A stretch of 64,000 nucleotides of DNA, from the NCBI RefSeq assembly GCF_031846515.1, contig NZ_JAVRHO010000012.1, positions 62,001 through 126,000 on the forward strand, in the 5' to 3' direction. The translations under genes were made by a program, and so were the position numbers. The notes under the pieces are model-generated. The model was not told where the DNA came from. It saw only the letters and a list, made by a program, of their open reading frames with translations, and did no database searches. Numbering within the stretch: position 1 is the stretch's first letter; each line of letters begins with the position of its first letter. Positions 53,425 through 61,366 of the stretch are shown here, piece by piece. The stretch is from Autumnicola lenta (lineage in GTDB: Bacteria > Bacteroidota > Bacteroidia > Flavobacteriales > Flavobacteriaceae).

Positions 53425-53814
53425 TTCTCGACTCTGCTGCTGCCACACCACAACAGTTACCATTACGTGTCACCCCGAGCGAAATCGAGGGGTTGGTGAG
53501 AAGCAGTATCTAGGTACAAGCACCGTTCTCGACTCCGCTCGAACTGACACTTCAACGGCGAAAGAGAAATTCAAAAAAGAAGAAAAGCAGTCTGGAAAAC
53601 GACTGTCTCCCCGAGCGAAGTCGAGGGGTTGGTTAGCAGCAGGATCTAGGTACTAACACCGTTCTCGACTCCGCTCGAACTGACACTCTGAAGAGAAAGA
53701 AAACGTGAAAAATAAAATCAGACTGAAAACGGCTGTCCCCCCGAGCGGAGTCGAGGGGTTGGTGAGAAGCAGGATCTTACTACCAACACCGTTCTCGACT
53801 TCGCTCGAACTGAC
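53424..53814. repeat. REP-like alternating hairpin array, right of the GIY-YIG gene
   Basis: Continuation of the array after the nuclease stop codon. Type A: 53424-53444 (damaged), 53525-53548, 53661-53684, 53791-53814. Type B: 53469-53494, 53605-53630, 53735-53760. The period here is 136 then 130 bases, shorter than the 146 on the left. The spacer after A at 53684 is nearly the left-hand one (CACTCTGAAGAGAAAGAAAA...), but the spacer after B is different (GTTAGCAGCAGGATCTAGGTACTAACACC type). This fills the gap between the nuclease gene and the deacetylase-like gene. Confidence 0.88.
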
Positions 53815-53860
53815 AAAACCGAGTCCGCCCCTAAACTATCAAAAACCCAAAAAACATTCC

Positions 53861-53868
53861 TAACTTTG
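53861..53868 (+). promoter_or_regulatory. -7 promoter element for the deacetylase-like gene
   Basis: TAACTTTG fits TAnnTTTG, 19 bases before ATG 53888. No -33 TTG is present; the gene starts after the last repeat. Confidence 0.4.
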
Positions 53869-53887
53869 CCGATCCTGATTAAATAAA

Positions 53888-54790
53888 ATGCTCAAAATCG
53901 CTTACCATCCCATCTACAAACATCCTTTGCCTGAAGGTCACCGGTTTCCGATGGAGAAATATGAGCTTTTGCCACAGCAATTGTTACTGGAAGGGACCTG
54001 CAGCGAAGAAAACTTTTTTGAGCCTGAAATTCCGGAGGATGAGCATATCCTCGCTGTGCATAATGCAGATTATTATTCCCGTTTAAAAAACCAGGAACTA
54101 AGTGAACGGGAGGTTAGGAAGACGGGATTTCCGCTTTCAAAAGCATTATACGAGAGGGAAATTATTATTGCCGACGGCACGATGAAATGTTGCCACTTTT
54201 CATTAGAGCACGGAATTTCTTTTAACATTGCCGGTGGTACGCATCATGCCTACTCCAATCGTGGCGAGGCTTTTTGCCTGTTAAATGACCAGGCGATAGC
54301 GGCACGTTATCTTCAGAAGCAAAAATTAGCTGAAAAAATTCTGATTGTAGACCTGGACGTACACCAGGGCAACGGTACTGCTGAAATTTTTCAAAATGAC
54401 GCTTCGGTTTTTACTTTTTCTATGCACGGCAAAGGCAATTATCCGTTTAAAAAAGAGAAATCAGATCTCGATATCGAAGTTCCCGACGGCTCGGGAGACC
54501 GGGAATATCTTCAGCTTCTAAAAGAAACACTTCCGGATCTCATTGAAAATGTTAATCCGGATTTTATCTTTTACCTCAGCGGGGTGGATATCCTGGAAAC
54601 CGACAAACTTGGCAAACTTTCCTGCAGCGTCGCGGGTTGTAAGGAACGCGACAGGTTCGTGCTTCAGCTTTGCCACGAGCTTTCTATTCCGGTACAATGC
54701 AGCATGGGCGGCGGATATTCGCCTGACATCAAAACTATTATCGACGCTCACGCCAACACCTACAGACTGGCTAGGGAAATCTATTTTTAG
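53888..54790 (+). CDS. Histone-deacetylase-family hydrolase
   Basis: A 300-residue arginase/deacetylase-fold enzyme. The active-site set is complete: the tandem histidines of GGTHHAYSN (119-120), the zinc ligands Asp157 and His159 in IVDLDVHQGNGTAEIF, the third ligand Asp in YLSGVDILETDKLG (about 235) and the glycine-tyrosine motif MGGGYSPDI (about 276-284). Bacterial members hydrolyse acetylated polyamines, acetyl-lysine or acetoin-related amides; the substrate is not evident. Not in an operon with polyamine or acetoin genes. It lies between the REP-like array and a GH9 gene, with about 160 bases to the latter. Confidence 0.88.
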   Translation: MLKIAYHPIYKHPLPEGHRFPMEKYELLPQQLLLEGTCSEENFFEPEIPEDEHILAVHNADYYSRLKNQELSEREVRKTGFPLSKALYEREIIIADGTMKCCHFSLEHGISFNIAGGTHHAYSNRGEAFCLLNDQAIAARYLQKQKLAEKILIVDLDVHQGNGTAEIFQNDASVFTFSMHGKGNYPFKKEKSDLDIEVPDGSGDREYLQLLKETLPDLIENVNPDFIFYLSGVDILETDKLGKLSCSVAGCKERDRFVLQLCHELSIPVQCSMGGGYSPDIKTIIDAHANTYRLAREIYF

Positions 54791-54954
54791 CTGAATTTCT
54801 TCTATAAAGATGCCCCTCTAAAACCCCAGATCACCTTGAAATTGTTGAAATTCCAAAAGAAAACATTAACGGACGCAGAAAATTGCTCCAGGAACAGCAA
54901 ACTAAGCATGAATATTTCAATTTATACTTATATTTATGCCTAAAATATACATTT

Positions 54955-56724
54955 ATGAGGCCTTCCACTACATTTCTGATTCCATTTTTATGCTTTTTTC
55001 TAAATTTTTCAGCTTTTGCACAGTCAAATGAAGAAAATCCAGGTTCAGAAAAGATCCGCGTTAATCAAATAGGGTTTTATCCTGAAGGCCCTAAAATGGC
55101 AATTATCGTCACTACAGAAGCCACCGACTTCACAATACTTACGGCAGATGATAAAAAAGAAGTTTTTTCAGGAAAACTCAGTGAGGCTGAAGAATGGCCG
55201 CACAGTAAAGAAACCGTGAAACAAGCTGATTTTTCTTCCGTAGAAGAGTCGGGAGAATATGTTTTGCACGTACCGGGAATTGGCAACAGCCATCCTTTTG
55301 AAATTTCCGAAAATGTACATTTTGAGCCGGCAAAGGCAAGTATGAAAGCGTTTTATTTTCAGAGAGCTTCCACAGATTTACCCGAAGCCTACGCCGGAAA
55401 ATGGGCAAGGGAAGCAGGACATCCCGACAATCAGGTAAAAATCCACAATTCGGCTGCGTCAGAGAATCGCCCTGCGGGATCTACCATTTCCAGCCCCGGT
55501 GGCTGGTATGATGCCGGTGATTACGGAAAATATATCGTAAACAGCGGAATCACCATGGGAACGCTGTTTTCGCTGTATGAGGATTTTCCGGAATACCTCG
55601 ATACCCTGAATTTGAATATTCCCGAGAGCACAAACAACATTCCTGATTTTCTTGATGAAGCACTGTACAATTTACGATGGATGATGACGATGCAGGACAA
55701 AGATGGCGGCGTTTATCACAAACTTACCAGCGCAAACTTTCACGGTGCGGTTGCGCCAAAAGATGCCACTTTGCAGCGTTGGGCGGTACAAAAAGGAACA
55801 GCGGCAACGTTAGATTTTGCAGCAGTAACTGCGCAGGCAGCAAGAATATTCAGCGACTATAAAAATGAATTGCCGGGATTGGCAGATTCGCTGTTGGTAA
55901 TGAGTGAAAACGCTTATAGCTGGGCCAAAGAAAACCCTGAGGTAACCTACCGCCAGAGAGAATTACAAGATCCGGAAGTAAGCACCGGCGCCTACGGGGA
56001 CCGAAATTTTAAAGATGAACTGCAATGGGCCGCAACAGAACTTTTTATCACCACCGGGAACGAGGAGTACTACAAAGACGCGGACATTGAAAATTCACTG
56101 GAAGCTGAGTTCGGGATTCCCGCATGGCCAAATGTAAACACGCTTGCCCTCTATTCTCTTGCCAGGCACAGGGACAAATTTCAGGATAGCGAAGTTGTAA
56201 ATATAGATGCAATAACAGACCAGCTTAGGAAAATGGCCGATGATCTGGTCGCATCTTCAAAAACTTCAGCTTATGCAATCCCTATGGGAATTAAGGAATC
56301 AGACTTTGCATGGGGCAGCAATTCAGAAGCCGGAAATCAGGGTATACTTCTTTTAAATGTTTACAAAATCACCGGCGACGATAAATATCTGAATGCTGCA
56401 AATGATAACCTGGATTATTTGCTGGGAAGGAATGCCACGGGCTATTCCTTTTTGACCGGTTATGGAGAGAAGCCAACGAAAGATCCGCACCACAGGCCTT
56501 CTGAATCTGATGATATCGACGACCCAGTCCCGGGACTTCTTGCCGGCGGACCAAATCCCGGGCAACAGGATATAGCCGGTTGTGGAGATAAATACACAGC
56601 TGCTCACCAGCATCCGGCGACTTCGTATATCGATGACCGCTGCAGTTATGCCAGTAATGAGATCGCGATCAACTGGAATGCGCCTTTTGTATATCTCGCC
56701 AATGCGATAGAGGCAATAAGGTAG
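54955..56724 (+). CDS. Secreted GH9 endoglucanase-type hydrolase
   Basis: A 589-residue protein. Signal peptide MRPSTTFLIPFLCFFLNFSAFAQ, then an immunoglobulin-like N-terminal domain (CelD_N; IRVNQIGFYPEGPKMAIIVTT, to about residue 115) and a GH9 (alpha/alpha)6 barrel. Catalytic base residues are Asp186 and Asp189 in GGWYDAGDYGKYIVNSG; the substrate His lies in KDPHHRPSES; the proton donor is Glu569 in SNEIAINWNAPFVYL. It should cleave internal beta-1,4-glucan bonds (or act as a beta-glucosidase or mixed-linkage glucanase). I start at ATG 54955 because it opens the signal peptide; a TTG at 54883 would bury it. No SusC/SusD partner or CBM is present. Confidence 0.93.
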   Translation: MRPSTTFLIPFLCFFLNFSAFAQSNEENPGSEKIRVNQIGFYPEGPKMAIIVTTEATDFTILTADDKKEVFSGKLSEAEEWPHSKETVKQADFSSVEESGEYVLHVPGIGNSHPFEISENVHFEPAKASMKAFYFQRASTDLPEAYAGKWAREAGHPDNQVKIHNSAASENRPAGSTISSPGGWYDAGDYGKYIVNSGITMGTLFSLYEDFPEYLDTLNLNIPESTNNIPDFLDEALYNLRWMMTMQDKDGGVYHKLTSANFHGAVAPKDATLQRWAVQKGTAATLDFAAVTAQAARIFSDYKNELPGLADSLLVMSENAYSWAKENPEVTYRQRELQDPEVSTGAYGDRNFKDELQWAATELFITTGNEEYYKDADIENSLEAEFGIPAWPNVNTLALYSLARHRDKFQDSEVVNIDAITDQLRKMADDLVASSKTSAYAIPMGIKESDFAWGSNSEAGNQGILLLNVYKITGDDKYLNAANDNLDYLLGRNATGYSFLTGYGEKPTKDPHHRPSESDDIDDPVPGLLAGGPNPGQQDIAGCGDKYTAAHQHPATSYIDDRCSYASNEIAINWNAPFVYLANAIEAIR

Positions 56725-56998
56725 TTGCAGTTTTGGGAGAAAGAGAGTGATCGCTACTTCCAACCATCTATTGAAAATCTTGGAGATTCAATCTTAAATT
56801 TGATTCAGGTAGAATTATATATTGTGAAAGATTCCTTCAGAACAGTAGGGATTATAGCCATTTAATCCAGATCTCGCCAAATATTTTTAAATAGCAGCAC
56901 CGTGCTTTTTTAATTAATATCATATTACTTCACTTATTAACGCAACCTTTGTGACTTTTCGCATCTAATTAAAGTAGGAACTACTAAATTCACCCAAA

Positions 56999-58204
56999 AT
57001 GGAAAAAATTACTAAAGTATGCTTACTATTATTGCTCTTCTTTACTATTGGATGCAGTGAAGACTCTCTAAGTGAAGCAACCGAAGGTTCAGGAGATGCG
57101 CTGAGGAATTCCTATAGCGGAGATTCGGATAGCGGAGAGCCTTCCGCTGAAAACCCCAATAACGGCACTGACGATCCTGATTCTTCGGGGCAAATAACTG
57201 CCGGAGAATGGAATGACCTTGCAAACTGGAATTACTGGACAGATCTAAAAAACAACCAGGAATTTGCTGATAAATTATACCACTGGAACTTTTATCTTAA
57301 TAACAGGATTTCCGTTTCTGTAAAAGATATAAGCGGAATGCCTGCCATAGATGCAGTTGTGGCTTTAAAAACCGATGAGGGTACAACAATATGGTCTGCT
57401 AAATCAGATAATAAAGGAAATGCTGAACTTTGGATAAATCCTTTTGAAAGATCCACTAATTCAGACCTGGAAAATTATTCGCTTTGGGTGGATGGAGAGA
57501 AACTCAGCATCAATTTAAAAGATTTCAATCAGGGTATAAATGAGGTTCAAATAAAAAATACAAGTGTAGCTCCAGACAATGTTGAAATAGCATTTATTGT
57601 AGATGCCACCGGTTCTATGTCAGACGAGTTAGAATTCCTAAAAGATGACTTGAAGAACATTATTCAAAAAGTAGAAAATTTAAATTCCAGTCTTGACATA
57701 TTAACTTCATCGGTCTTTTACCGAGATGTAGAAGACGATTATGTTGTAAGGCATTCAAATTTTACAGCTGATATAAATACCACTTTAAATTTCATTAATA
57801 ATCAATCTGCTGGCGGAGGCGGTGATTTTCCTGAAGCAGTCCACACAGCCCTCAATACAACAATTAATAACTTACAGTGGTCATCTAACGCACGCACACG
57901 TTTAGCATTTCTAATATTAGATGCCCCGCCACATCATAATCAAGAAGTTATTTCTGACATTCAGAATTCGATAAAACAAGCCGCTGAAAAAGGAATAAAG
58001 CTTATACCTATTACGGCAAGCGGAATAGATAAAGAAACTGAATTCCTTATGCGCTATTTTTCAATGGCCACCAATAGTACTTATGTGTTTATAACAGATC
58101 ACAGTGGAATAGGGAATGACCATATCGAGCCTTCTATAGGTGAATATGAAGTAGAATTTTTAAACGAATTGCTAGTAAGATTGATTACACAATATTCTGA
58201 ATAA
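56999..58204 (+). CDS. VWA-domain lipoprotein
   Basis: A 401-residue lipoprotein (MEKITKVCLLLLLFFTIGC, lipobox TIGC). A low-complexity S, E, G, D and N linker follows (about 25-70), then a short beta-sandwich-like region (about 100-190), then a von Willebrand A domain with a complete MIDAS DATGSMSDE (Asp202, Ser206, Ser208) and the later GGGGDFPEAVHTAL (about 272-285) and FLILDAPPHH. Such domains bind protein ligands through a metal ion at the cell surface. It is the first gene of four rightward cell-envelope genes with short gaps (28, 29 and 23 bases), probably one operon. Confidence 0.82.
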   Translation: MEKITKVCLLLLLFFTIGCSEDSLSEATEGSGDALRNSYSGDSDSGEPSAENPNNGTDDPDSSGQITAGEWNDLANWNYWTDLKNNQEFADKLYHWNFYLNNRISVSVKDISGMPAIDAVVALKTDEGTTIWSAKSDNKGNAELWINPFERSTNSDLENYSLWVDGEKLSINLKDFNQGINEVQIKNTSVAPDNVEIAFIVDATGSMSDELEFLKDDLKNIIQKVENLNSSLDILTSSVFYRDVEDDYVVRHSNFTADINTTLNFINNQSAGGGGDFPEAVHTALNTTINNLQWSSNARTRLAFLILDAPPHHNQEVISDIQNSIKQAAEKGIKLIPITASGIDKETEFLMRYFSMATNSTYVFITDHSGIGNDHIEPSIGEYEVEFLNELLVRLITQYSE

Positions 58205-58232
58205 TATGCTAAATCTCATCAAATAAATAGAA

Positions 58233-58799
58233 ATGAAAATTACTACATTCATTACCTCCCTGGTCTTTTTATGCGCCGGCATGTGCTGCCCACCCGAAGA
58301 TGATCACGATTATGAAAATTTTGAATTTGATGCTCCCGGGTTAATTGAAATTCAAAACGATGGCAATGTTTTTAATCAAAATGACACCCTTTGGGTAAAA
58401 ACAATCATCCCCAATACTTTATTTGATGAAGACGGTGAAGAAATTGACCTCCTTGAATTGAGGGGAATTAATCAGAACGCCTATTTAGGATTAAACCTAT
58501 ACCTGGAAAATGGCTTTGATCAGCCTATTCCTATTATACTTTCTGAGGATGAAATTTTTCCAATTACCGGAACGGTTACCTATCAATATTCTATAGACGT
58601 AAATACTACAGAAGTAAACGGCCAGATCCAAAGTGATTTTGGAATAGTCCTGAAAGAAAAAGGGGATTATTTTTTAGGATCGTCTTATCTTCCTAATCCA
58701 CTTTCAGTTTATTTGGAGGGCGAAAATTACAACCAGATCCTAATCAACACAAACTTTGCAAACCAGGACAGTGACAGGTTTCAGTTTAGCGTAGAATAA
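58233..58799 (+). CDS. Lipoprotein of unknown function (second gene of the VWA cluster)
   Basis: A 188-residue protein with a lipoprotein signal (MKITTFITSLVFLCAGMCC). The mature part looks like one or two beta sandwiches (FEFDAPGLIEIQNDGNVFNQNDTLWVKTII, then ITGTVTYQYSIDVN, SVYLEGENYNQILINTNF) without a named domain. It is 28 bases after the VWA gene and 29 before the next, so it belongs to the same transcript. I do not recognise a family. Confidence 0.75.
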   Translation: MKITTFITSLVFLCAGMCCPPEDDHDYENFEFDAPGLIEIQNDGNVFNQNDTLWVKTIIPNTLFDEDGEEIDLLELRGINQNAYLGLNLYLENGFDQPIPIILSEDEIFPITGTVTYQYSIDVNTTEVNGQIQSDFGIVLKEKGDYFLGSSYLPNPLSVYLEGENYNQILINTNFANQDSDRFQFSVE

Positions 58800-58828
58800 A
58801 AATACATTAATTCAACAATCCAAAAAGC

Positions 58829-59233
58829 ATGTATAAAAAATTACTTTTTTTAGCTTCTTCCATTTTATTTATTTCAAATTCTTATAGCCAGTTAAATATT
58901 AGCTACCATCAATCAAACCTTCCATTTATCGGGGTAGGCTACGATATTAGCAACCGCCTTACCCCAGAGGTAAGACTGGGTACAGATCAGTTTATTGATA
59001 ATCTCTCCGTAGAAGCTGTACTTACCTATAAGTTTATTAAAAGGGAAGATTATGATTTTTATGGAGGTCTGGGTTTCAGGTATAATGGTTACGGTGGATT
59101 GGTAGCACCCTTTGGGCTTAACTTATATCCTTTTAATGAGAAGAAATTCGGTTTTCATATTGAAGCTGCACCTATACTACTGGATTCTGATATACTTAGA
59201 GGAAGTTTTGGCATACGTTACCGATTTCTATAA
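58829..59233 (+). CDS. Small outer-membrane barrel-like protein (third gene)
   Basis: A 134-residue secreted protein: signal MYKKLLFLASSILFISNSYS, then alternating amphipathic strands (LNISYHQSNLPFIGVGYDISN, LSVEAVLTYKFIKREDYDFYGGLGFRYNG, FGFHIEAAPILLDSDILRGSFGIRYRFL), ending in an aromatic residue-rich strand. It has the size of an eight-strand barrel or less. No family is recognised. It is 23 bases before the next barrel-like gene. Confidence 0.7.
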   Translation: MYKKLLFLASSILFISNSYSQLNISYHQSNLPFIGVGYDISNRLTPEVRLGTDQFIDNLSVEAVLTYKFIKREDYDFYGGLGFRYNGYGGLVAPFGLNLYPFNEKKFGFHIEAAPILLDSDILRGSFGIRYRFL

Positions 59234-59256
59234 AGTAATACACGCTAAAAGTAGCT

Positions 59257-59871
59257 ATGAAAAAAATTATATTGATTGCCTTTATTTCTCTTATTGGAAC
59301 TCTTGAAGGAAGATCACAAAATTTAGAAGTGGGGTTCGGACTGGGAACCGGATCTGCATATACGTATGAAAACTTTGATAGTAGTGTTGATATTAATTAC
59401 TCGCTACCGTTTAGTTCCTACCTTGATTTAAAATATTCAAACACAGAATCTTATTTTGGTCTTAAACTAAAATTTCAGTATTTAAACGCCGGAATTGAAG
59501 GAAGAAATTGGAAAAATAATAATGAGCCAATAGATGGCGACGTTACTTCCTTAACTTCTATGATTTTGTTAGAGCATCTCAAGGAGGATAACACCTGGAA
59601 TTTTGGGTACAACTTTGGATTTGGATATACACATCAGGAATTTAGACAGAATTTAAACATACTATCTCCGGGAATCACAAGCAATTATATGAGCGTAAAT
59701 TTTTCGGGAATTATCAGTTCTAAACTGACTGAAGATTTAGCCCTGCAAATAGAACCGACATTATTTTGGACTGATCCCGTAGGCTCCCTTCGGGCAAGTG
59801 ACAAATGGCAAATTGCCGGAGAGGATATAAACATCTTATTGCAATTAGGGATTAAATATAAAATTAACTAG
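59257..59871 (+). CDS. Outer-membrane barrel-like protein (fourth gene)
   Basis: A 204-residue secreted protein with signal MKKIILIAFISLIGTLEGRSQ and about ten amphipathic strands (LEVGFGLGTGSAYTYENF, YFGLKLKFQYLNAGIEG, WNFGYNFGFGYTHQEFRQ, YMSVNFSGIIS, LALQIEPTLFWT, ILLQLGIKYKIN). The last residue is Asn rather than the usual aromatic. Together with the third gene it would provide the outer-membrane part of this envelope cluster. No named family is clear to me. Confidence 0.72.
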   Translation: MKKIILIAFISLIGTLEGRSQNLEVGFGLGTGSAYTYENFDSSVDINYSLPFSSYLDLKYSNTESYFGLKLKFQYLNAGIEGRNWKNNNEPIDGDVTSLTSMILLEHLKEDNTWNFGYNFGFGYTHQEFRQNLNILSPGITSNYMSVNFSGIISSKLTEDLALQIEPTLFWTDPVGSLRASDKWQIAGEDINILLQLGIKYKIN

Positions 59872-60194
59872 TACCGCGGTCGAATCTTAGTTCCCTTTAA
59901 AGAGGAGATTTTCGCCGGGATCTTTCAGAGACCATGGAGTGGCGGCGGGGACCTGGTTTTTTTAAATCAGATTTTAGTGAAAAACCACAACCCCGGTAGA
60001 ATATACCTCATCACAGAGCAGCAATTCGTTCAATAGGTAAAACATTTAATGGTCTAGCTATTGATCAAATTTTCTAAAAGCAATAATAGGTTTATAGCAC
60101 TTTAAATTTTGGGAAAGCTATCTTTGTAAACTTCCGAATCTTTTAAATTCTATTTTTGAAGATTTGAAAATATGGTAGCGCTAAAATAAACTCT
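59872..60194. other. Intergenic gap before the DEAD gene
   Basis: A 323-base gap with no open frame worth calling. It contains two -7-like boxes for the next gene: TATCTTTG at 60119-60126 and TATTTTTG at 60150-60157, both full TAnnTTTG matches. Nothing else is seen. Confidence 0.5.
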
Positions 60195-60812
60195 ATGTCG
60201 TTTAAAAAATTAAATACCCCCCTTAAAGAAGCACTTGACAGGCTGGGATATGAAAGTCTCCTGCCTTTTCAGAAGAAATTAATCCCGAAGATCAAAAGCG
60301 GAAAAAATCTTTTTGCAATCGCTCCCGAAGGTAGCGGAAAATCGACGGCCATTGTAATCAGCACCTTGCAAATCCTGGAAAGTAAAGCTTTTGAAGATGC
60401 TCCGCGGGCCCTGATTTTTGTAAAGAATAAACAGGCTGCTTTAGAACTGGAAGAAAAATTCAACGAGTTTACCAGGTATATGGATGTAAGGGTTTTTAGC
60501 GCTTATGACGAACCTGATATAGAACAGCAAAAAGTTTCCATTTATGAAGGTGTAGACGTGGTGATCGCCACTCCAAACAAGCTTTTCAAGCTTTTTAAGA
60601 TCACCGGAATAAATGTGAGTCAGTTAAAGTTGTTTATTGTGGAAGATGCCGAATTCCTTCTTAACAGCAGGGATTTTAACGACCTGATCCGGATTCCGCC
60701 ACATATTACCAAATGCCAGTATCTCGTTTTTGCTTCGGAATTCAATTCCAAGATAGAACGGCTGAAAGACTCCTTTATGTCACATTCTGACGTGGTACGC
60801 ACGGCAAAATAG
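60195..60812 (+). CDS. Single-domain DEAD/DEAH-box protein (N-terminal RecA half only)
   Basis: A 205-residue protein with a single RecA-like domain of superfamily 2 helicases. Visible motifs are the Q-motif-like LPFQKKLIPKIKSG (residues 21-34), Walker A APEGSGKSTA (about 44-53), motif Ia-like ALIFVKNKQAALELE, motif Ib VIATPNKLFKLF (about 117-128), motif II as VEDAEF (EDAE instead of DEAD, about 144-149) and motif III-like VFASEF (about 183-188). The second RecA domain is missing, so strand-separating helicase activity is unlikely on its own. Flavobacteria commonly carry this half protein. No frameshift or downstream fragment restores the second half. Confidence 0.85.
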   Translation: MSFKKLNTPLKEALDRLGYESLLPFQKKLIPKIKSGKNLFAIAPEGSGKSTAIVISTLQILESKAFEDAPRALIFVKNKQAALELEEKFNEFTRYMDVRVFSAYDEPDIEQQKVSIYEGVDVVIATPNKLFKLFKITGINVSQLKLFIVEDAEFLLNSRDFNDLIRIPPHITKCQYLVFASEFNSKIERLKDSFMSHSDVVRTAK

Positions 60813-60872
60813 CTGCGGATTTTTCCGTAAGCTTTTCCAGGTTTTAGAGCAGACCATTTTTTCGGACGACAT

Positions 60873-60914
60873 AAAGGTGGTTTATTTTCTGCACAAGAAA
60901 CCTAAACCACCTTT
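60873..60914. terminator. Terminator between the DEAD gene and ssb
   Basis: AAAGGTGGTTTA (60873-60884) pairs perfectly with TAAACCACCTTT (60903-60914) around an 18-base loop; the two genes converge here. There is no strong T-run, so it may be only a hairpin. Confidence 0.45.
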
Positions 60915-60976
60915 AAATCGAATCTTTGCTTCTGAAGCTTTTCAGAACCTTTACAGAACTCCTGGTACTACGCCGT

Positions 60977-61309
60977 CTACTTTCCCATCAACAGAATTTC
61001 ATTACAAATCACTTCAGTTACATAGCGTTTTATGCCTTCTTTATCCTCATAACTCCTGCTGGTAAGTTTCCCTTCGATCCCCACCTCTTTACCTTTGGGA
61101 ACATAACTCTCGATTAATTCAGCGGTTTTGCCCCAGGCAACAATATTATGCCATTGCGTATCTGTTATTTTTTCTCCTTTGGAATTTTTATAACTCTCAT
61201 TTGTGGCGATAGAAAATTTCGCCAGCTTTTTTCCTGATTCAAGATTTACGATTTCAGGATCATTACCTACGTGACCAATTAACTGTACTTTGTTTCTTAA
61301 AGTGCTCAT
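60977..61309 (-). CDS. ssb: Single-stranded DNA-binding protein
   Basis: A 110-residue SSB with one OB fold: LRNKVQLIGHVGNDPEIVNLESGKKLAKFSIATNESY (about residues 3-39), WHNIVAWGKTAEL (about 53-65) and KEVGIEGKLTSRSYEDKEGIKRYVTEV (about 73-99). The acidic C-terminal tail of canonical SSBs (DDDIPF-like), which docks partner proteins, is absent: it ends ILLMGK. It is therefore probably a second, short SSB, like those used in competence or mobile elements, and not the replicative one. It stands alone with its own -7 element upstream. Confidence 0.9.
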   Translation of the reverse strand: MSTLRNKVQLIGHVGNDPEIVNLESGKKLAKFSIATNESYKNSKGEKITDTQWHNIVAWGKTAELIESYVPKGKEVGIEGKLTSRSYEDKEGIKRYVTEVICNEILLMGK

Positions 61310-61358
61310 AACTATAGAATTTATTGCAGCTGAAAATCATTAGTTCATTTCAACAGGA

Positions 61359-61366
61359 CAAACATA
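61359..61366 (-). promoter_or_regulatory. -7 promoter element for ssb
   Basis: TATGTTTG on the minus strand fits TAnnTTTG and lies 49 bases before the ssb start codon. Confidence 0.45.

Noticed and set aside
52514..53814. Regularly spaced repeats as a possible CRISPR array
   Set aside because: The repeats alternate in orientation, the spacers are themselves repeated and no cas gene is present.
54883..54954. Upstream TTG start for the GH9 protein
   Set aside because: It would place 24 residues in front of a clean signal peptide.
60877..61065. Short plus-strand frames between the DEAD gene and ssb, considered as a missing second half of the helicase
   Set aside because: They start at non-ATG codons, contain none of motifs IV to VI, and overlap the ssb gene on the other strand.
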